From: Bacteroidales bacterium
GTDB lineage: Bacteria > Bacteroidota > Bacteroidia > Bacteroidales > F082
NCBI GenBank assembly: GCA_017539045.1
Contig: JAFYHS010000014.1
Coordinates: 1 to 64,000 of the forward strand
DNA: 64,000 nucleotides
Direction: 5' to 3'
Shown: positions 25,308-34,241 of the stretch, piece by piece
Layout: each line of letters begins with the position of its first letter
Position numbering within the stretch: the first letter of the stretch is position 1
Translations under genes and position numbers: made by a program
Notes under the pieces: model-generated
The model's database searches: none
Seen by the model: only the letters and a program-made list of their open reading frames with translations
What the model was told of the DNA's origin: nothing

Positions 25308-26561
25308 TTATAATGATGCTTCAGGGTTCAGCAAGAATTCCTGCAAGCCCATGATGAGTACTCCTTGTTCGTCACGATGCTTCATGACTTTGTCTGCTGT
25401 GATAATTACTTTGCGGAAGGAATCGTCCACCGAAATGAGGGATCTTTCCTCATTTTGTCTTTTCTCCGTAGATGGAATCGAAAATGCAGACTGAATGTAG
25501 ATGCGCTCGTCAGCTTTATTGCACACAAAGTCGATCTCCAGTTGTTTACGCACATACTTTCCGTCGGATTGTTTCTCATTGACTTCGACTACTCCTACAT
25601 CGACGGAAAAACCACGTCCACACAATTCATTGTAAAGGACATTCTCCATCAGATGGGTCTTTTCCTGCTGACGGAAATTAATGCGGGCATTACGGAGCCC
25701 CGTATCAGTGAAGTAATACTTCGAAGGTGTGGAGATATACTTTTTCCCTTTGATGTCGTATCTATCGGCTCGTTCCAAAATAAAGGCATCGGTCAGATGG
25801 TCGAGATACTGCTTGATGGTTCTGTCGGAGAGCTTTTCGCCACCCAAGCTCACGAATGTATTTTCCAGTTTCTTGGGATTGGTCAACGAGCCGATGCCAG
25901 ATGAAATGATGTTCATCAGTTGCTCCAGCTGGTTGGGATGCTGGATGTGATGGCGTTCCATGATGTCACGGACATATACCTCTTCAAACAGACGTGTCAA
26001 ATAGTCGGCTTTTTCCTCGGCTGTTGGCAGCAACGCACAATAAGGCAATCCTCCATAGGTGATATATTGGAGCCAAGCTGAATCGAAGTCAAGAGAAGGG
26101 CAAGTGGTCGCAAATTCACTGAAACTGAGAGGACGCAGATAGATTTCATCGCCACGGCCTCGAAATTCGGTAATGATGTCGGTGGACAGGAATCGTGAAT
26201 TTGACCCTGTCACATAGGTGTCGAGGTTGCTGATATGCAGGCAGGAGTTCAATACATCCTCAAACTCGGGCATGAGCTGTACCTCGTCGATAAGCAAATA
26301 GTAGGGTTTGTTGTCTTTCACGCTTTTGCGAATGAAAGCCAGGCAAGCATCAGGATTACGCAACTCCATGTTGATGCGGTCGTCAAGTTGAATCTCAATG
26401 ATGTGAGAAGGCTTCACCCCCGAATCCAGAAGGTGTTGCTTGAAGAGGCGGAACAGCAAATAGGACTTTCCTGAGCGGCGTATTCCAGTAATGATCTTGA
26501 CGCGCTGGTTTCCTTGATGAGCAACCAGACGATTGAGGTATTTGTCACGTTTTATTTCCAT
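25308..26561 (-). CDS. AAA ATPase with C-terminal DUF4143 domain
   Basis: The ATG at 26561 starts MEIKRDKYLNRL; an upstream in-frame start at 26612 would overlap the promoter box. The AAA_14-type ATPase domain (about 20-150) has Walker A GIRRSGKS (26-33) and Walker B YYLLIDEV (Asp92-Glu93). The C-terminal DUF4143 part (about 200-390) contains the nuclease-like region VEVNEKQSDGKYVRKQLEIDFV. These ATPases are widespread in Bacteroidota, often multicopy and isolated. The role is unproven; some authors link them to mobile elements. Here the gene borders the decayed gene-free stretch. Confidence 0.85.
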   Translation of the reverse strand: MEIKRDKYLNRLVAHQGNQRVKIITGIRRSGKSYLLFRLFKQHLLDSGVKPSHIIEIQLDDRINMELRNPDACLAFIRKSVKDNKPYYLLIDEVQLMPEFEDVLNSCLHISNLDTYVTGSNSRFLSTDIITEFRGRGDEIYLRPLSFSEFATTCPSLDFDSAWLQYITYGGLPYCALLPTAEEKADYLTRLFEEVYVRDIMERHHIQHPNQLEQLMNIISSGIGSLTNPKKLENTFVSLGGEKLSDRTIKQYLDHLTDAFILERADRYDIKGKKYISTPSKYYFTDTGLRNARINFRQQEKTHLMENVLYNELCGRGFSVDVGVVEVNEKQSDGKYVRKQLEIDFVCNKADERIYIQSAFSIPSTEKRQNEERSLISVDDSFRKVIITADKVMKHRDEQGVLIMGLQEFLLNPEASL

Positions 26562-26609
26562 GTTTCGTTTCGAATTTTTGCAAATCTTGCATTTTTGCGA
26601 AATGCGATG

Positions 26610-26617
26610 CAAAAATA
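26610..26617 (-). promoter_or_regulatory. -7 element (TATTTTTG) for the DUF4143 ATPase
   Basis: CAAAAATA on the + strand lies 49 bases upstream of the chosen ATG. It supports that start over the one at 26612, which falls inside the box. Confidence 0.6.
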
Positions 26618-26711
26618 GAAAAACTTCTCTTTACTACCCACCAAGCGGGTAAAAAAACTTGAAAAGACTGCGGCAGAAACTTTCCAAATGGGATAGGACT
26701 GGGAACCCTTC

Positions 26712-26933
26712 TTATTTATCGCTCTCCCACCTGCTCATTCCCCCATTTAGCACTTTCCACCGCATCATCCGCTCATCGAAGGCCTCCACCGAGTCCTTTT
26801 TCAGGCTGTCGGCAAGTTCCTTACCGCTTGGGATAGCGGTTTTGGCAGGCCCCTTTTGGTCATTTTGCTGGCATCCCGCCAGCAGCAGGATGGTCACCAC
26901 AAAAACCAAACTGAAAAACCTTCTAATTCTCAT
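26712..26933 (-). CDS. Small lipoprotein of unknown function
   Basis: This 73-residue protein has a strong lipobox leader (MRIRRFFSLVFVVTILLLAGC, Cys21) and a short, charged body (KELADSLKKDSVEAFDERM). I know no family. A decayed copy that shares most of the body lies at 27819-28013. It follows the 26980-27669 gene by 46 bases on the same strand and is probably co-transcribed with it. Confidence 0.7.
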   Translation of the reverse strand: MRIRRFFSLVFVVTILLLAGCQQNDQKGPAKTAIPSGKELADSLKKDSVEAFDERMMRWKVLNGGMSRWESDK

Positions 26934-26979
26934 AAGTTATTAACAATCAAACTTTAGCCCTTTTAGTCGTACTTGAGTA

Positions 26980-27669
26980 CTACAGCCTAAACATCACCGT
27001 CCCCACAATAGGCCTGTTGATGCGCAAAGGATAGCCCATATACTGCGCCGTATAATCCTTATCGAAATGGTTCAGCAAGCCATAACCTGACGAAATCTTG
27101 AAGCAGATGTCATTGTATTGGATTCCAATGCCGAAATTCCACGACAAACCAATCCAATGCCAAACGGGCTTACCAGTGTTTTCGAGCGGGTTCCCGAAAA
27201 TATAGCTGCCGCTTCCTGACATGACTCCTGAAGCATCCGTCTTGCGGAAAATCACCAAATCCAGACTTGGACCCGTAAAGAGCTGAAGCTCGGTGTGGTC
27301 GCCCAACTTGTCATGGTATTGCAACAAAACAGGAATCACCCCAGTAAGATCGTGGGCTTTCACCTCGAGGGTCTGCCCCTCCTCCTCAAACTTGGCGTAG
27401 GGGCGGCTGTATTCCATGCGGATGCCCGTCACAAGACCGAGAGGCGTCTTGCCTAACATGTACTCGCGGTCGTATTCTAGGCCGTAGGCAAGTGCCATCT
27501 TGCCTTGTTCAGATGCAATGTACGACATACTAATGCCATTACACTGCATTGTCTTGCCCATCATGCAAACGCCTAATGTGTTATTGACTCTTTTTGTGTT
27601 CTTGGTTTGTTGTGCCGTAGCCGACACGAGGCAGCACATCAAGGCTGCAATAATCAAAGATTTTTTCAT
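26980..27669 (-). CDS. Outer-membrane beta-barrel-like protein
   Basis: The ATG at 27669 begins a signal peptide (MKKSLIIAALMCCLVSATAQ); an earlier in-frame start at 27723 would precede the promoter box. The 229-residue product has alternating strands (MALAYGLEYDREYMLG, GLVTGIRMEYSRPYA, LTGVIPVLLQYHDKLG, IGLSWNFGIGIQYNDI) and ends in GTVMFRL. This is consistent with an outer-membrane barrel of the OprF/PorT-like size class. No specific function is visible. Confidence 0.65.
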   Translation of the reverse strand: MKKSLIIAALMCCLVSATAQQTKNTKRVNNTLGVCMMGKTMQCNGISMSYIASEQGKMALAYGLEYDREYMLGKTPLGLVTGIRMEYSRPYAKFEEEGQTLEVKAHDLTGVIPVLLQYHDKLGDHTELQLFTGPSLDLVIFRKTDASGVMSGSGSYIFGNPLENTGKPVWHWIGLSWNFGIGIQYNDICFKISSGYGLLNHFDKDYTAQYMGYPLRINRPIVGTVMFRL

Positions 27670-27709
27670 TGTATTAAAGTTTAATTGTTCGCTTTGCAAT
27701 TTTGTTCCA

Positions 27710-27717
27710 CAAAAGTA
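27710..27717 (-). promoter_or_regulatory. Promoter for the 27669 barrel gene
   Basis: TACTTTTG (reverse strand) has a TTG 22 bases further upstream (+ strand 27740-27742 reads CAA). It lies 41 bases before the ATG at 27669. Confidence 0.6.
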
Positions 27718-27818
27718 TAGCAAAAAATCGCTGTTTTTTCAAGTTCAAAGGCCATTACAAACTTTTGCAAAGTCACTTCGTTGTTTTACAATACGTTGCA
27801 GTTCTAGATTACAACATT

Positions 27819-28013
27819 TCACTTATCGCTCTCCCTCCTGCTCATCCCTCCATGCAGCACATGCCTCCGCTGCATTTGCTCATCGAAGGCCTCCACCGAG
27901 TCCTTTTTCAGGCTGTAGGCAGGCTCCTTATCGCTTCGGGTAAGGGTTTTGGCAGGCTCCTTTTGGTCATTTTGCTGGCATCCCGCCAGCAAAAGAAGTG
28001 CAAGTAGGTTTAC
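27819..28013 (-). pseudogene. Decayed copy of the small lipoprotein
   Basis: The reverse strand reads LLALLLLAGCQQNDQKEPAK and later SLKKDSVEAFDEQM, ending in SRRESDK and a stop. It closely matches the lipoprotein at 26712-26933. The 5' end is lost: no ATG is in frame, and an upstream TAA is close by. It starts directly after the stop of the second LRR gene, so the junction of the duplicated block probably removed its start. Confidence 0.75.
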
Positions 28014-28021
28014 ATTTTACT

Positions 28022-28741
28022 TTATCCCCCCACCATATAAATCTCCAATCTCGAAATGGTGCGAGGGTTGAAGGAGGCGTCGAACAATGTGGTGCTGTCG
28101 ATGTATAGGCGTTCCAAACGGCGGCAATCGCGCATGTTGGGGACGACGAGCAGGCCGCCGCTGCCGGCCACGTTCAGCTCCACCAAGTTGGTGAGTTGGG
28201 CCAGCCCGACGGGCAGTTCTTGCAGCAGGTTGGTGCCGATGTAGAAAAACTCCAACGATTCCAACTTCCCGATGTCGTTCGGCAGGTGATGCAGCGCGTT
28301 GTGCGTGACGGAGAGGTATTCCAGTTTCTTCAATTCGCACAGTTCATCGGGCAAGGTCTGGATGTCGTTGTAGTCCAGTTCCAGATGTTTCAGGTTTTTG
28401 AGTCGGCCTATCTCGGGCGGCAGCGCCTTGATGTCGTTATGCTTGAAGGAGATATACTCCAACTCGGTCAGTTCGCCGATGACGGGCGGGATGTAGGTGA
28501 GGCGGTTGGAACTGACCACTAGTTTTTTGAGGTGTTTCAGTTGGCCAATCTCCTCGGGCAGCGAGTCGAGGCCGTTGCGGAAGAGGTAAAGCGTCTCGGC
28601 GTTGGGGTTGGCCTCAATTTTCTCCACCAGGCGTTTGGCGCTGCGATAGGTGATACGGATTTTCTTCTTGCCCTGCGCTTGGGCGTTGCCGCCGATGAGC
28701 ATCAAAGCGGTGAGAAAGAGAATGATGGTTGTTTTTTTCAT
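28022..28741 (-). CDS. Secreted leucine-rich repeat protein, copy 2 of the duplicated pair
   Basis: This 239-residue protein has the same length, signal peptide and repeat pattern as the product of 19532-20251; I count 11 substitutions. Similarity at the DNA level continues through the 13-base gap into the 3' end of the upstream T9SS gene, up to about 28987. Below its stop the two loci differ: here the decayed lipoprotein, there the TonB receptor. The duplication is recent, since silent differences are also few in the LRR core. It is probably a periplasmic or surface interaction protein. Confidence 0.85.
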   Translation of the reverse strand: MKKTTIILFLTALMLIGGNAQAQGKKKIRITYRSAKRLVEKIEANPNAETLYLFRNGLDSLPEEIGQLKHLKKLVVSSNRLTYIPPVIGELTELEYISFKHNDIKALPPEIGRLKNLKHLELDYNDIQTLPDELCELKKLEYLSVTHNALHHLPNDIGKLESLEFFYIGTNLLQELPVGLAQLTNLVELNVAGSGGLLVVPNMRDCRRLERLYIDSTTLFDASFNPRTISRLEIYMVGG

Positions 28742-28754
28742 GTCGGTTCTTTTT

Positions 28755-30260
28755 TTATTCTTTCACAAACTTTCCCGAGGAAAGCGTTTTCTTATCGTTA
28801 TAGATTTGGTAGGTGTACATTCCGGCGGGGAGTTTGGCAACACCCACCGAGAGCACATTGCCCTCGCCACAGATAATGCGATCCATGCAAATGTGCCCCC
28901 AAGCGTCGGTAATCTGTATGCGGTGCTTTTCGTTTTCAGGCAAACCCGAAATGTCAATGTTCAACTCATCCTTGGCAGGATTGGGATAGGCCAAAGCCTT
29001 TATCGTTTCTTGTGGCACTTCCTTCACACTACAAGGAATGGGATTGAAATCCTCGCGCGAGAAACGGATAATCTTTACTGTGGGTTCGACATACCAAGAG
29101 GTGCCTTTAATGCAGAACACACACCCACCGTCGTTGGTAGGAAATACGACCCGAGGATGGTAGTCCAGTTCGTCCCAAAGTTCAACCTTTCCAAGGATTT
29201 CTAACCCTGTATTCACAAGATAGACGCATGGATAATACGGGTCCATCCAACTCTCCGTATGGCATCTCGTTGATACATAAACGGTGCTGTCGTTGGCGTA
29301 AGCCGTACCTCCATAGGCGTAAAACAAAGTGTCAGGCTTGTTGATTTCGGCTTTTTCGATGATTTCTCCCTCTCGGTTCATTTTTCCAATAAGCAAATGA
29401 GGATGATTAACATTGTGATCTGAATCCTTTTGAGTAGCCACAAGAAGCATTTGATTAGCGTTATACCAATAACCCACATGAGGCTCGCTCACATACTTGC
29501 CTGAACTTAACTCCGGTAGAGATATGTCGTCGATAAAAAAGTCATTCGTCAGATTGAAGTCGTAATCGAAATAGAGCAAGGACTGTAACCCACCTTGTCC
29601 TGCACACACCGCAATGATTTGGTCACTATACGGGTCGTTCATAAGTTTTTGGTATTGGATTTGATGTATGTAGCAAATCGGGTCTGGCGGGTCGGCCAAC
29701 AGATACCGACAATTCAGGCTGTCTCCTGATTGGGTGAACCGAAATAACGCCCCTCTTGACTCGTAGCTACCTTGATAATTGGGCATTTCTCTTCTTGCCG
29801 TTTTCAATAGGACGATGGTACCGTCGTCGTCCATGACGGCGGCACCATCTGTGAGACCCAAGAAACCACCTGCCACTAGTATGGTTCGCTCATTTACTAC
29901 ATTCAAGTCTTCATCGAGAATAATGATCTTAAGTTCTCCCGAATCATTCAAGCGATTAGTCATAATCCGTCCCGAAACAAAATAACCTCCATTGTCCAAT
30001 GGGGTTATGGTTTGCAAAACTAGTTGTTTTCCTTCAGGTGCAGGAAATGTGGTTGTTTCATATTGTCCATCTTCAAATACTTTGAAATAGGCACCGTCAT
30101 TACCTGAACAACCAACGAGTTCAATCGTGTTGTCCTCGTTAACGAAACCGCTACTGATAGAAACGCTATCTGGCAAAACAGTTTCCCATTGCTGTCCGTA
30201 ACTCGTCGCCGCCATAACCATCATGCAGCAAATCATCATGATTTTCTTTGTCGTTTTCAT
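28755..30260 (-). CDS. T9SS-exported beta-propeller-like protein
   Basis: This 501-residue protein has a signal peptide (MKTTKKIMMICCMMVMAATSYG). The body (about 24-420) has recurring blade-like strands with alternating hydrophobics (NGGYFVSGRI, DDDGTIVLLKTARR, DSTVYVSTRCH, NDGGCVFCIKGTSW) and no recognisable catalytic motif. The last 75 residues are a T9SS sorting domain (AYPNPAKDELNIDISGLPE ... KTLSSGKFVKE) shared almost word for word with the IgGFc-like protein at 20264. The body is unrelated to that protein, so the sorting domain plus LRR gene moved as a unit. Confidence 0.75.
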   Translation of the reverse strand: MKTTKKIMMICCMMVMAATSYGQQWETVLPDSVSISSGFVNEDNTIELVGCSGNDGAYFKVFEDGQYETTTFPAPEGKQLVLQTITPLDNGGYFVSGRIMTNRLNDSGELKIIILDEDLNVVNERTILVAGGFLGLTDGAAVMDDDGTIVLLKTARREMPNYQGSYESRGALFRFTQSGDSLNCRYLLADPPDPICYIHQIQYQKLMNDPYSDQIIAVCAGQGGLQSLLYFDYDFNLTNDFFIDDISLPELSSGKYVSEPHVGYWYNANQMLLVATQKDSDHNVNHPHLLIGKMNREGEIIEKAEINKPDTLFYAYGGTAYANDSTVYVSTRCHTESWMDPYYPCVYLVNTGLEILGKVELWDELDYHPRVVFPTNDGGCVFCIKGTSWYVEPTVKIIRFSREDFNPIPCSVKEVPQETIKALAYPNPAKDELNIDISGLPENEKHRIQITDAWGHICMDRIICGEGNVLSVGVAKLPAGMYTYQIYNDKKTLSSGKFVKE

Positions 30261-30285
30261 ATTCGTATGATTTTGAAATTTACGG

Positions 30286-30293
30286 CAAAACTA
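30286..30293 (-). promoter_or_regulatory. -7 element (TAGTTTTG) for the beta-propeller-like T9SS gene
   Basis: CAAAACTA on the + strand lies 26 bases upstream of the ATG at 30260. Confidence 0.55.
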
Positions 30294-30313
30294 CACCAAC
30301 ATCCCAACGCCTG

Positions 30314-31864
30314 TCATTCAACCACCACCAACCGCACATCGCTTTTGATCAAGCCTTGTTCCATCAACAGAAACACCCGCTTCGTCTTGTCTGAATTATA
30401 GCTTTGGGCAGCAATGCCAAATTCGCCCTTGCCGTCGATGACATTCACCGTTTCATTACCCTCTTGATCCAAGATGATCTCGCGGAGCTTGGTCTGCAAC
30501 AGCCGCGGGTCTTGTGAGGCCGCAGCGTCTGTCTCAGAGTATTCATACTTGCTGCAAACCATCGAATAATAGCAAAGATTGCCCTGCAAGTCGAACACGG
30601 CATCATTGACGGTCTCTTGGGGACCGACAATGTTATTCCTATAGGGCTTTTTCCATAGCAGTTTTCCATCTGTATCGAACATGCTCAAGTTGCATCCTTT
30701 TTTCCCGAACCAATAATAAACACCCGTATGCGTGCTAATGGTTTCCGTATAGTCATACTCGCCTTTCACACAAACACGACCATCATTCATGAGAAAAGGA
30801 TAAAAGTCTATCCAATGGACCTCGTTGTTTTTGTTCTTGCCTTCCTTGGCATTGATCAATACACCTACGTCTTCTTTTGTGAAAGGATACTCGTCAGAAG
30901 TGACGACAGCTTGTTCGTTCAAATCAAACAAGGTGACATACATTCCTGAAAGGGCAGCATTCCTGTTGAACAAAAACATCCAGTCACCGTATTTCTCCCC
31001 TTTCAGGGAACCCGTAACCCAAAGACGGTCGCCGTTCAATGTAAGTTCCGCACTCCCGATGTTGACGGGCAGGGGAAACGACATCAGCTCTTCACCGTCA
31101 TTCGTCATGACCACGAGAGCCGCTACCGCCTTGTCTTTGGAGTCGGCGAGATAATAGCCCACCAAAACGACTTTGCCATCATCGGTAATGACATAATCAT
31201 GGAAATGAAAATCCGTATCCCTGCTCCATAGTGTCGCATTCGTTGTATTATCCAACACTGCAATTTTCCATGTACCAGGAACTCCATTTTGGCATTCGTC
31301 CAATCGCACCAACGCACGATGGGATTGATTGGGCGAGGTCTTGGAGGAAACCGTAAGCATTTCCTTCAGCTTGACAGGATCCATGTTGCTGAAATGCCTT
31401 TCCCCATCTACGAAAGGCGAGAATCCGAGGTCTTCTGTCGAGGTCAGCGTCATGTCCGACTTTTTGAATGTGAGTTTTTCAAGACGATAGCCCTTAGCTT
31501 CATGCTTTACAGTAAGCACTTCGATATTCTCTCCATATATCCCGCCATAAATGAGCAAACGCATTGACATCTTACTACGCGTAAAATCTTTCTCGGTTTT
31601 AAGTGACAAATCGGTTTTGTCGAAACTAACGAGGGTGATTTTACTGTAATAATCAAAGAAATAATAACAGGACTCGTCCTCTCCAATATACAAGGCCTGA
31701 TTGGTGAGTTTTACGCCTTTGGCCAACGGGCCTTGCTTGATAGTCGGCATTTGGGCGAATGAGACACAAGTGTAGAACACACTCAACAGGATGATGAGCC
31801 ATGTCTTAACCTGGCCCTGCTTCAGAGGATTTGCTGTACCTTTTTGTTGATAATCCTTTTTCAT
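30314..31864 (-). CDS. Secreted protein of unknown function, beta-propeller-like
   Basis: This 516-residue protein has a late signal anchor (about 18-38, VKTWLIILLSVFYTCVSFAQ). The N-terminal 17 residues before it are charged and may be an over-long start. The body has recurring short strands (ITLVSFDKTDLSLKTEKDF, GKVVLVGYYLADSKDKAVAA, LFDLNEQAVVTSDEYPF) that suggest a beta-propeller. I see no sorting domain, lipobox or catalytic motif. It follows the 31916-32638 lipoprotein by 51 bases on the same strand without a visible promoter, so they may be one operon. Confidence 0.65.
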   Translation of the reverse strand: MKKDYQQKGTANPLKQGQVKTWLIILLSVFYTCVSFAQMPTIKQGPLAKGVKLTNQALYIGEDESCYYFFDYYSKITLVSFDKTDLSLKTEKDFTRSKMSMRLLIYGGIYGENIEVLTVKHEAKGYRLEKLTFKKSDMTLTSTEDLGFSPFVDGERHFSNMDPVKLKEMLTVSSKTSPNQSHRALVRLDECQNGVPGTWKIAVLDNTTNATLWSRDTDFHFHDYVITDDGKVVLVGYYLADSKDKAVAALVVMTNDGEELMSFPLPVNIGSAELTLNGDRLWVTGSLKGEKYGDWMFLFNRNAALSGMYVTLFDLNEQAVVTSDEYPFTKEDVGVLINAKEGKNKNNEVHWIDFYPFLMNDGRVCVKGEYDYTETISTHTGVYYWFGKKGCNLSMFDTDGKLLWKKPYRNNIVGPQETVNDAVFDLQGNLCYYSMVCSKYEYSETDAAASQDPRLLQTKLREIILDQEGNETVNVIDGKGEFGIAAQSYNSDKTKRVFLLMEQGLIKSDVRLVVVE

Positions 31865-31915
31865 TGTAGTTATCTATTTTGATTCAATTCAATATATCGT
31901 TGATAAAGACCGCGT

Positions 31916-32638
31916 TTATTGTGCGGAACGCACAGCCCTGACAGAAAAACCACAACAGCGTCTATAAAAGTCGCTGGTAAAAGCGCCATTCGTGTTGACG
32001 ATGAAATAATTCGCATAGACCGGGTCGTCAGCACAAAGCGAATTCGACCAATAATAGCCGCACTCCCCGAGTTCTGTAAGACCGCGTATGTCGAAATAGC
32101 CACCGGCGGGTAGGAAGAGGCTCTGCCCATTCCCATGGAAGGCCAATCCCCACACCTCGTTTTGTTTCACCCATTCGTAGGTTGTGTTGTTGATTAGCTC
32201 TTCCCATTGCTCTAAATCGGGCGTACGCCAGTCGCTTCCCCAGTTTACGGTGGCAGCGTCATCATCGGGCTGTAATACGGTTAAGTCGTCGGTGAAACCG
32301 TTGTAGCCGAAGGTCGCCACGTTGCAGTATTTGGTGAGGGTTCCTATCAGCCCTTTGCAGTATCGGTAAGTATTCCAATAATAGTGGTCTTTGGGGCTGG
32401 TTTCGGCCCACGCATAATAATCCCCATACCCTTCAGGCGTGTCTGCTCCCACATTGCAGGTGGCCCACAGCGTGCCGCTCGGCAGCCCAAGGTCGACACT
32501 CTCCATGACTGGTGTCGTGCCGCCTCCATTGTTACCTCCTCCGTTATCTCCCCCGTTGTTCGGCTCATCGGGTTTCGTGCAGCCTGCGGCAAAAATCATC
32601 ATCAGCGCAAGCAGGGTGTAAAGTCTTGTTGCTTTCAT
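31916..32638 (-). CDS. FISUMP-type secreted lipoprotein
   Basis: The ATG at 32638 starts a lipoprotein leader (MKATRLYTLLALMMIFAAGC). A Gly/Asn-rich linker (about 26-45) precedes the domain VDLGLPSGTLWATCNVGA ... YYAWGE-like ... DWRTPDLEQWEELI ... YWSNSLCADD ... FSVRAVRSA. This is the 'Fibrobacter succinogenes major paralogous' domain family, common on Bacteroidota surfaces. The function of the family is unknown. It is 240 residues long and complete. Confidence 0.75.
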   Translation of the reverse strand: MKATRLYTLLALMMIFAAGCTKPDEPNNGGDNGGGNNGGGTTPVMESVDLGLPSGTLWATCNVGADTPEGYGDYYAWAETSPKDHYYWNTYRYCKGLIGTLTKYCNVATFGYNGFTDDLTVLQPDDDAATVNWGSDWRTPDLEQWEELINNTTYEWVKQNEVWGLAFHGNGQSLFLPAGGYFDIRGLTELGECGYYWSNSLCADDPVYANYFIVNTNGAFTSDFYRRCCGFSVRAVRSAQ

Positions 32639-32666
32639 TTCAATGTGTTTTTCTGCGTTATGCACG

Positions 32667-32674
32667 CAAAATTA
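32667..32674 (-). promoter_or_regulatory. -7 element (TAATTTTG) for the FISUMP-type lipoprotein
   Basis: CAAAATTA on the + strand lies 29 bases upstream of the ATG at 32638. Confidence 0.55.
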
Positions 32675-32716
32675 TTCAAAAAAACACCAAAAAAGCCATC
32701 TGTCAAGCCCTAAATT

Positions 32717-32730
32717 GGTTTTGTCCCTAT
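32717..32730. repeat. TTGTCCCTA motif copy
   Basis: GGTTTTGTCCCTAT repeats the motif seen four times at 24520-25158 and, inverted, at 43827-43919. It lies in the gap between tyrS and the lipoprotein gene. Confidence 0.6.
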
Positions 32731-32856
32731 TATTATCGATTTCGAAATTACCAATATATTGACATTCAAATATTTATGGAAAATCGGTTTTTTGATTTGT
32801 CCATGTTTTTTTGGTTTAGGAGACCATCAAAAAGCGGTATTCTTATTGTTTGAGTC

Positions 32857-32891
32857 GAAAAAAATGGCCGCACTTGCAAAGTACGGCCATT
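32857..32891 (-). terminator. Rho-independent terminator of tyrS
   Basis: AATGGCCG (32863-32870) pairs with CGGCCATT (32884-32891), with inner ACTT/AAGT pairing. An A-run at 32857-32863 gives the U-tract on the reverse strand. It starts 22 bases after the tyrS stop. Confidence 0.9.
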
Positions 32892-32912
32892 CAGAATAAC
32901 AGATGTGGGTGA

Positions 32913-34211
32913 TTACTCCACCACCACCAAATAATAGTTCTTCTTTCCCTTCTGCATAAGGATGTACTTGCCATCGATGAGGTCGTCGGTGGTCATCACC
33001 TTGTCCAAAGTGACCTTTTCCTTGTTGACGCTCACGCCATTGGCTTGGGTCATCTTGCGGGCCTCGCCCTTCGAGGGGAAGATCTGCGTGTTGACGGCCA
33101 TGAAGTCGACGATCGGGATGCCGGCTTCGAGGTCGGTGCGGGCGATGTGCTCCTGCGGCACACCGTCGAAGATGTCCAAGAAGGTGGCTTCGTCGAGCTT
33201 CTCCAAGCCTTCCTTGGTCGACTTGCCGAAGAGGATGTTGGAGGCCTCGATGGCAGCATCCAAGGCTTCCTGCGAGTGCACCAACACGGTGACTTCCTGG
33301 GCCAAACGCTTTTGCAGCACACGCATGCCCGGGTCTTTCTTGTGCTCTTCAATCAGGGCATCGATGGTTTCTTTATCCAGTGAGGTGAAGATCTTGATGT
33401 ATTTCTCGGCATCCTCGTCGCTGACGTTGAGCCAGAATTGGTAGAACTTGTAAGGCGTGGTGCGCTTCGGGTCGAGCCAGATGTTGCCGCTCTCGGTCTT
33501 ACCGAATTTCTTGCCGTCGGCCTTGGTGATGAGCGGACAAGTCAAGGCAAAGGCCTCGTTCTCGAAGCCCAAGGTGCGGCGAATCAACTCCGTGCCCGTG
33601 GTGATGTTGCCCCATTGGTCATTGCCACCCAATTGCAGCTTGCAGTTCTTATGTTGGTAGAGCCAAAGGAAGTCGTATCCTTGCAGGAGCTGGTAGGTGA
33701 ACTCGGTGAAGCTCAATCCGTCGCGGGCGGTGCCGTTGAGGCGCTGCTGCACGCTGTCCTTGGCCATCATATAGTTCACGGTGATGTGCTTGCCCACCTC
33801 GCGTGCGAAGTCGAGGAAGGTGAAGTCCTTCATCCAGTCGTAGTTGTTCACCATCTCGGCCGCATTGGGCTCCTTCGAATCGAAGTCTAAGAACTTGGCC
33901 ACCTGGGCCTTGATGCACTCTTGGTTGTGACGCAAGGTCTCTTCGTTGAGCAGGTTGCGCTCTTGGCTCTTGCCCGAGGGGTCGCCAATCATGCCCGTGG
34001 CACCACCCACCAGGATGATGGGCTTGTGACCGCAGTGTTGCAAATGGCGGAGCATCATGATGCCGCAAAGGTGTCCGATATGTAAAGAGTCGGCTGTCGG
34101 GTCGGTGCCGAGGTAGGCCGTTACCATTTCTTTCTGGAGGAGTTCTTCCGTTCCTGGCATGATCTGTGCCAGCATTCCGCGCCAGCGGAGTTCTTCAACA
34201 AAATTCTTCAT
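32913..34211 (-). CDS. tyrS: Tyrosyl-tRNA synthetase
   Basis: Charges tRNA-Tyr with tyrosine in the cytoplasm. The 432-residue class I synthetase has the nucleotide-binding HIGH motif (His44-His47 in DSLHIGHL), a KMSKS-type loop in the KFGKT form (235-239), and a C-terminal S4 RNA-binding domain (about 360-432, [18 protein letters not shown]). Length and motif spacing are normal for the bacterial TyrRS group. It is preceded by its own -7 box and ends in a strong terminator, so it is monocistronic. Confidence 0.97.
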   Translation of the reverse strand: MKNFVEELRWRGMLAQIMPGTEELLQKEMVTAYLGTDPTADSLHIGHLCGIMMLRHLQHCGHKPIILVGGATGMIGDPSGKSQERNLLNEETLRHNQECIKAQVAKFLDFDSKEPNAAEMVNNYDWMKDFTFLDFAREVGKHITVNYMMAKDSVQQRLNGTARDGLSFTEFTYQLLQGYDFLWLYQHKNCKLQLGGNDQWGNITTGTELIRRTLGFENEAFALTCPLITKADGKKFGKTESGNIWLDPKRTTPYKFYQFWLNVSDEDAEKYIKIFTSLDKETIDALIEEHKKDPGMRVLQKRLAQEVTVLVHSQEALDAAIEASNILFGKSTKEGLEKLDEATFLDIFDGVPQEHIARTDLEAGIPIVDFMAVNTQIFPSKGEARKMTQANGVSVNKEKVTLDKVMTTDDLIDGKYILMQKGKKNYYLVVVE

Positions 34212-34232
34212 CGTTAGGTTTTAATTAGGGCG

Positions 34233-34240
34233 CAAAAATA
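34233..34240 (-). promoter_or_regulatory. Promoter for tyrS
   Basis: TATTTTTG (reverse strand) lies 22 bases before the ATG, with a TTG (+ strand CAA at 34260-34262) 19 bases further upstream, inside the end of the preceding gene. Confidence 0.6.
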
Positions 34241-34241
34241 G

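Noticed and set aside
25251..25313. Possible 20-codon small gene after CAGGAG
   Set aside because: The start has a plausible ribosome site but the peptide has no features and no promoter is visible.
27819..28013. Functional second lipoprotein
   Set aside because: No in-frame ATG remains and a TAA lies just upstream, so it is better read as a decayed copy.
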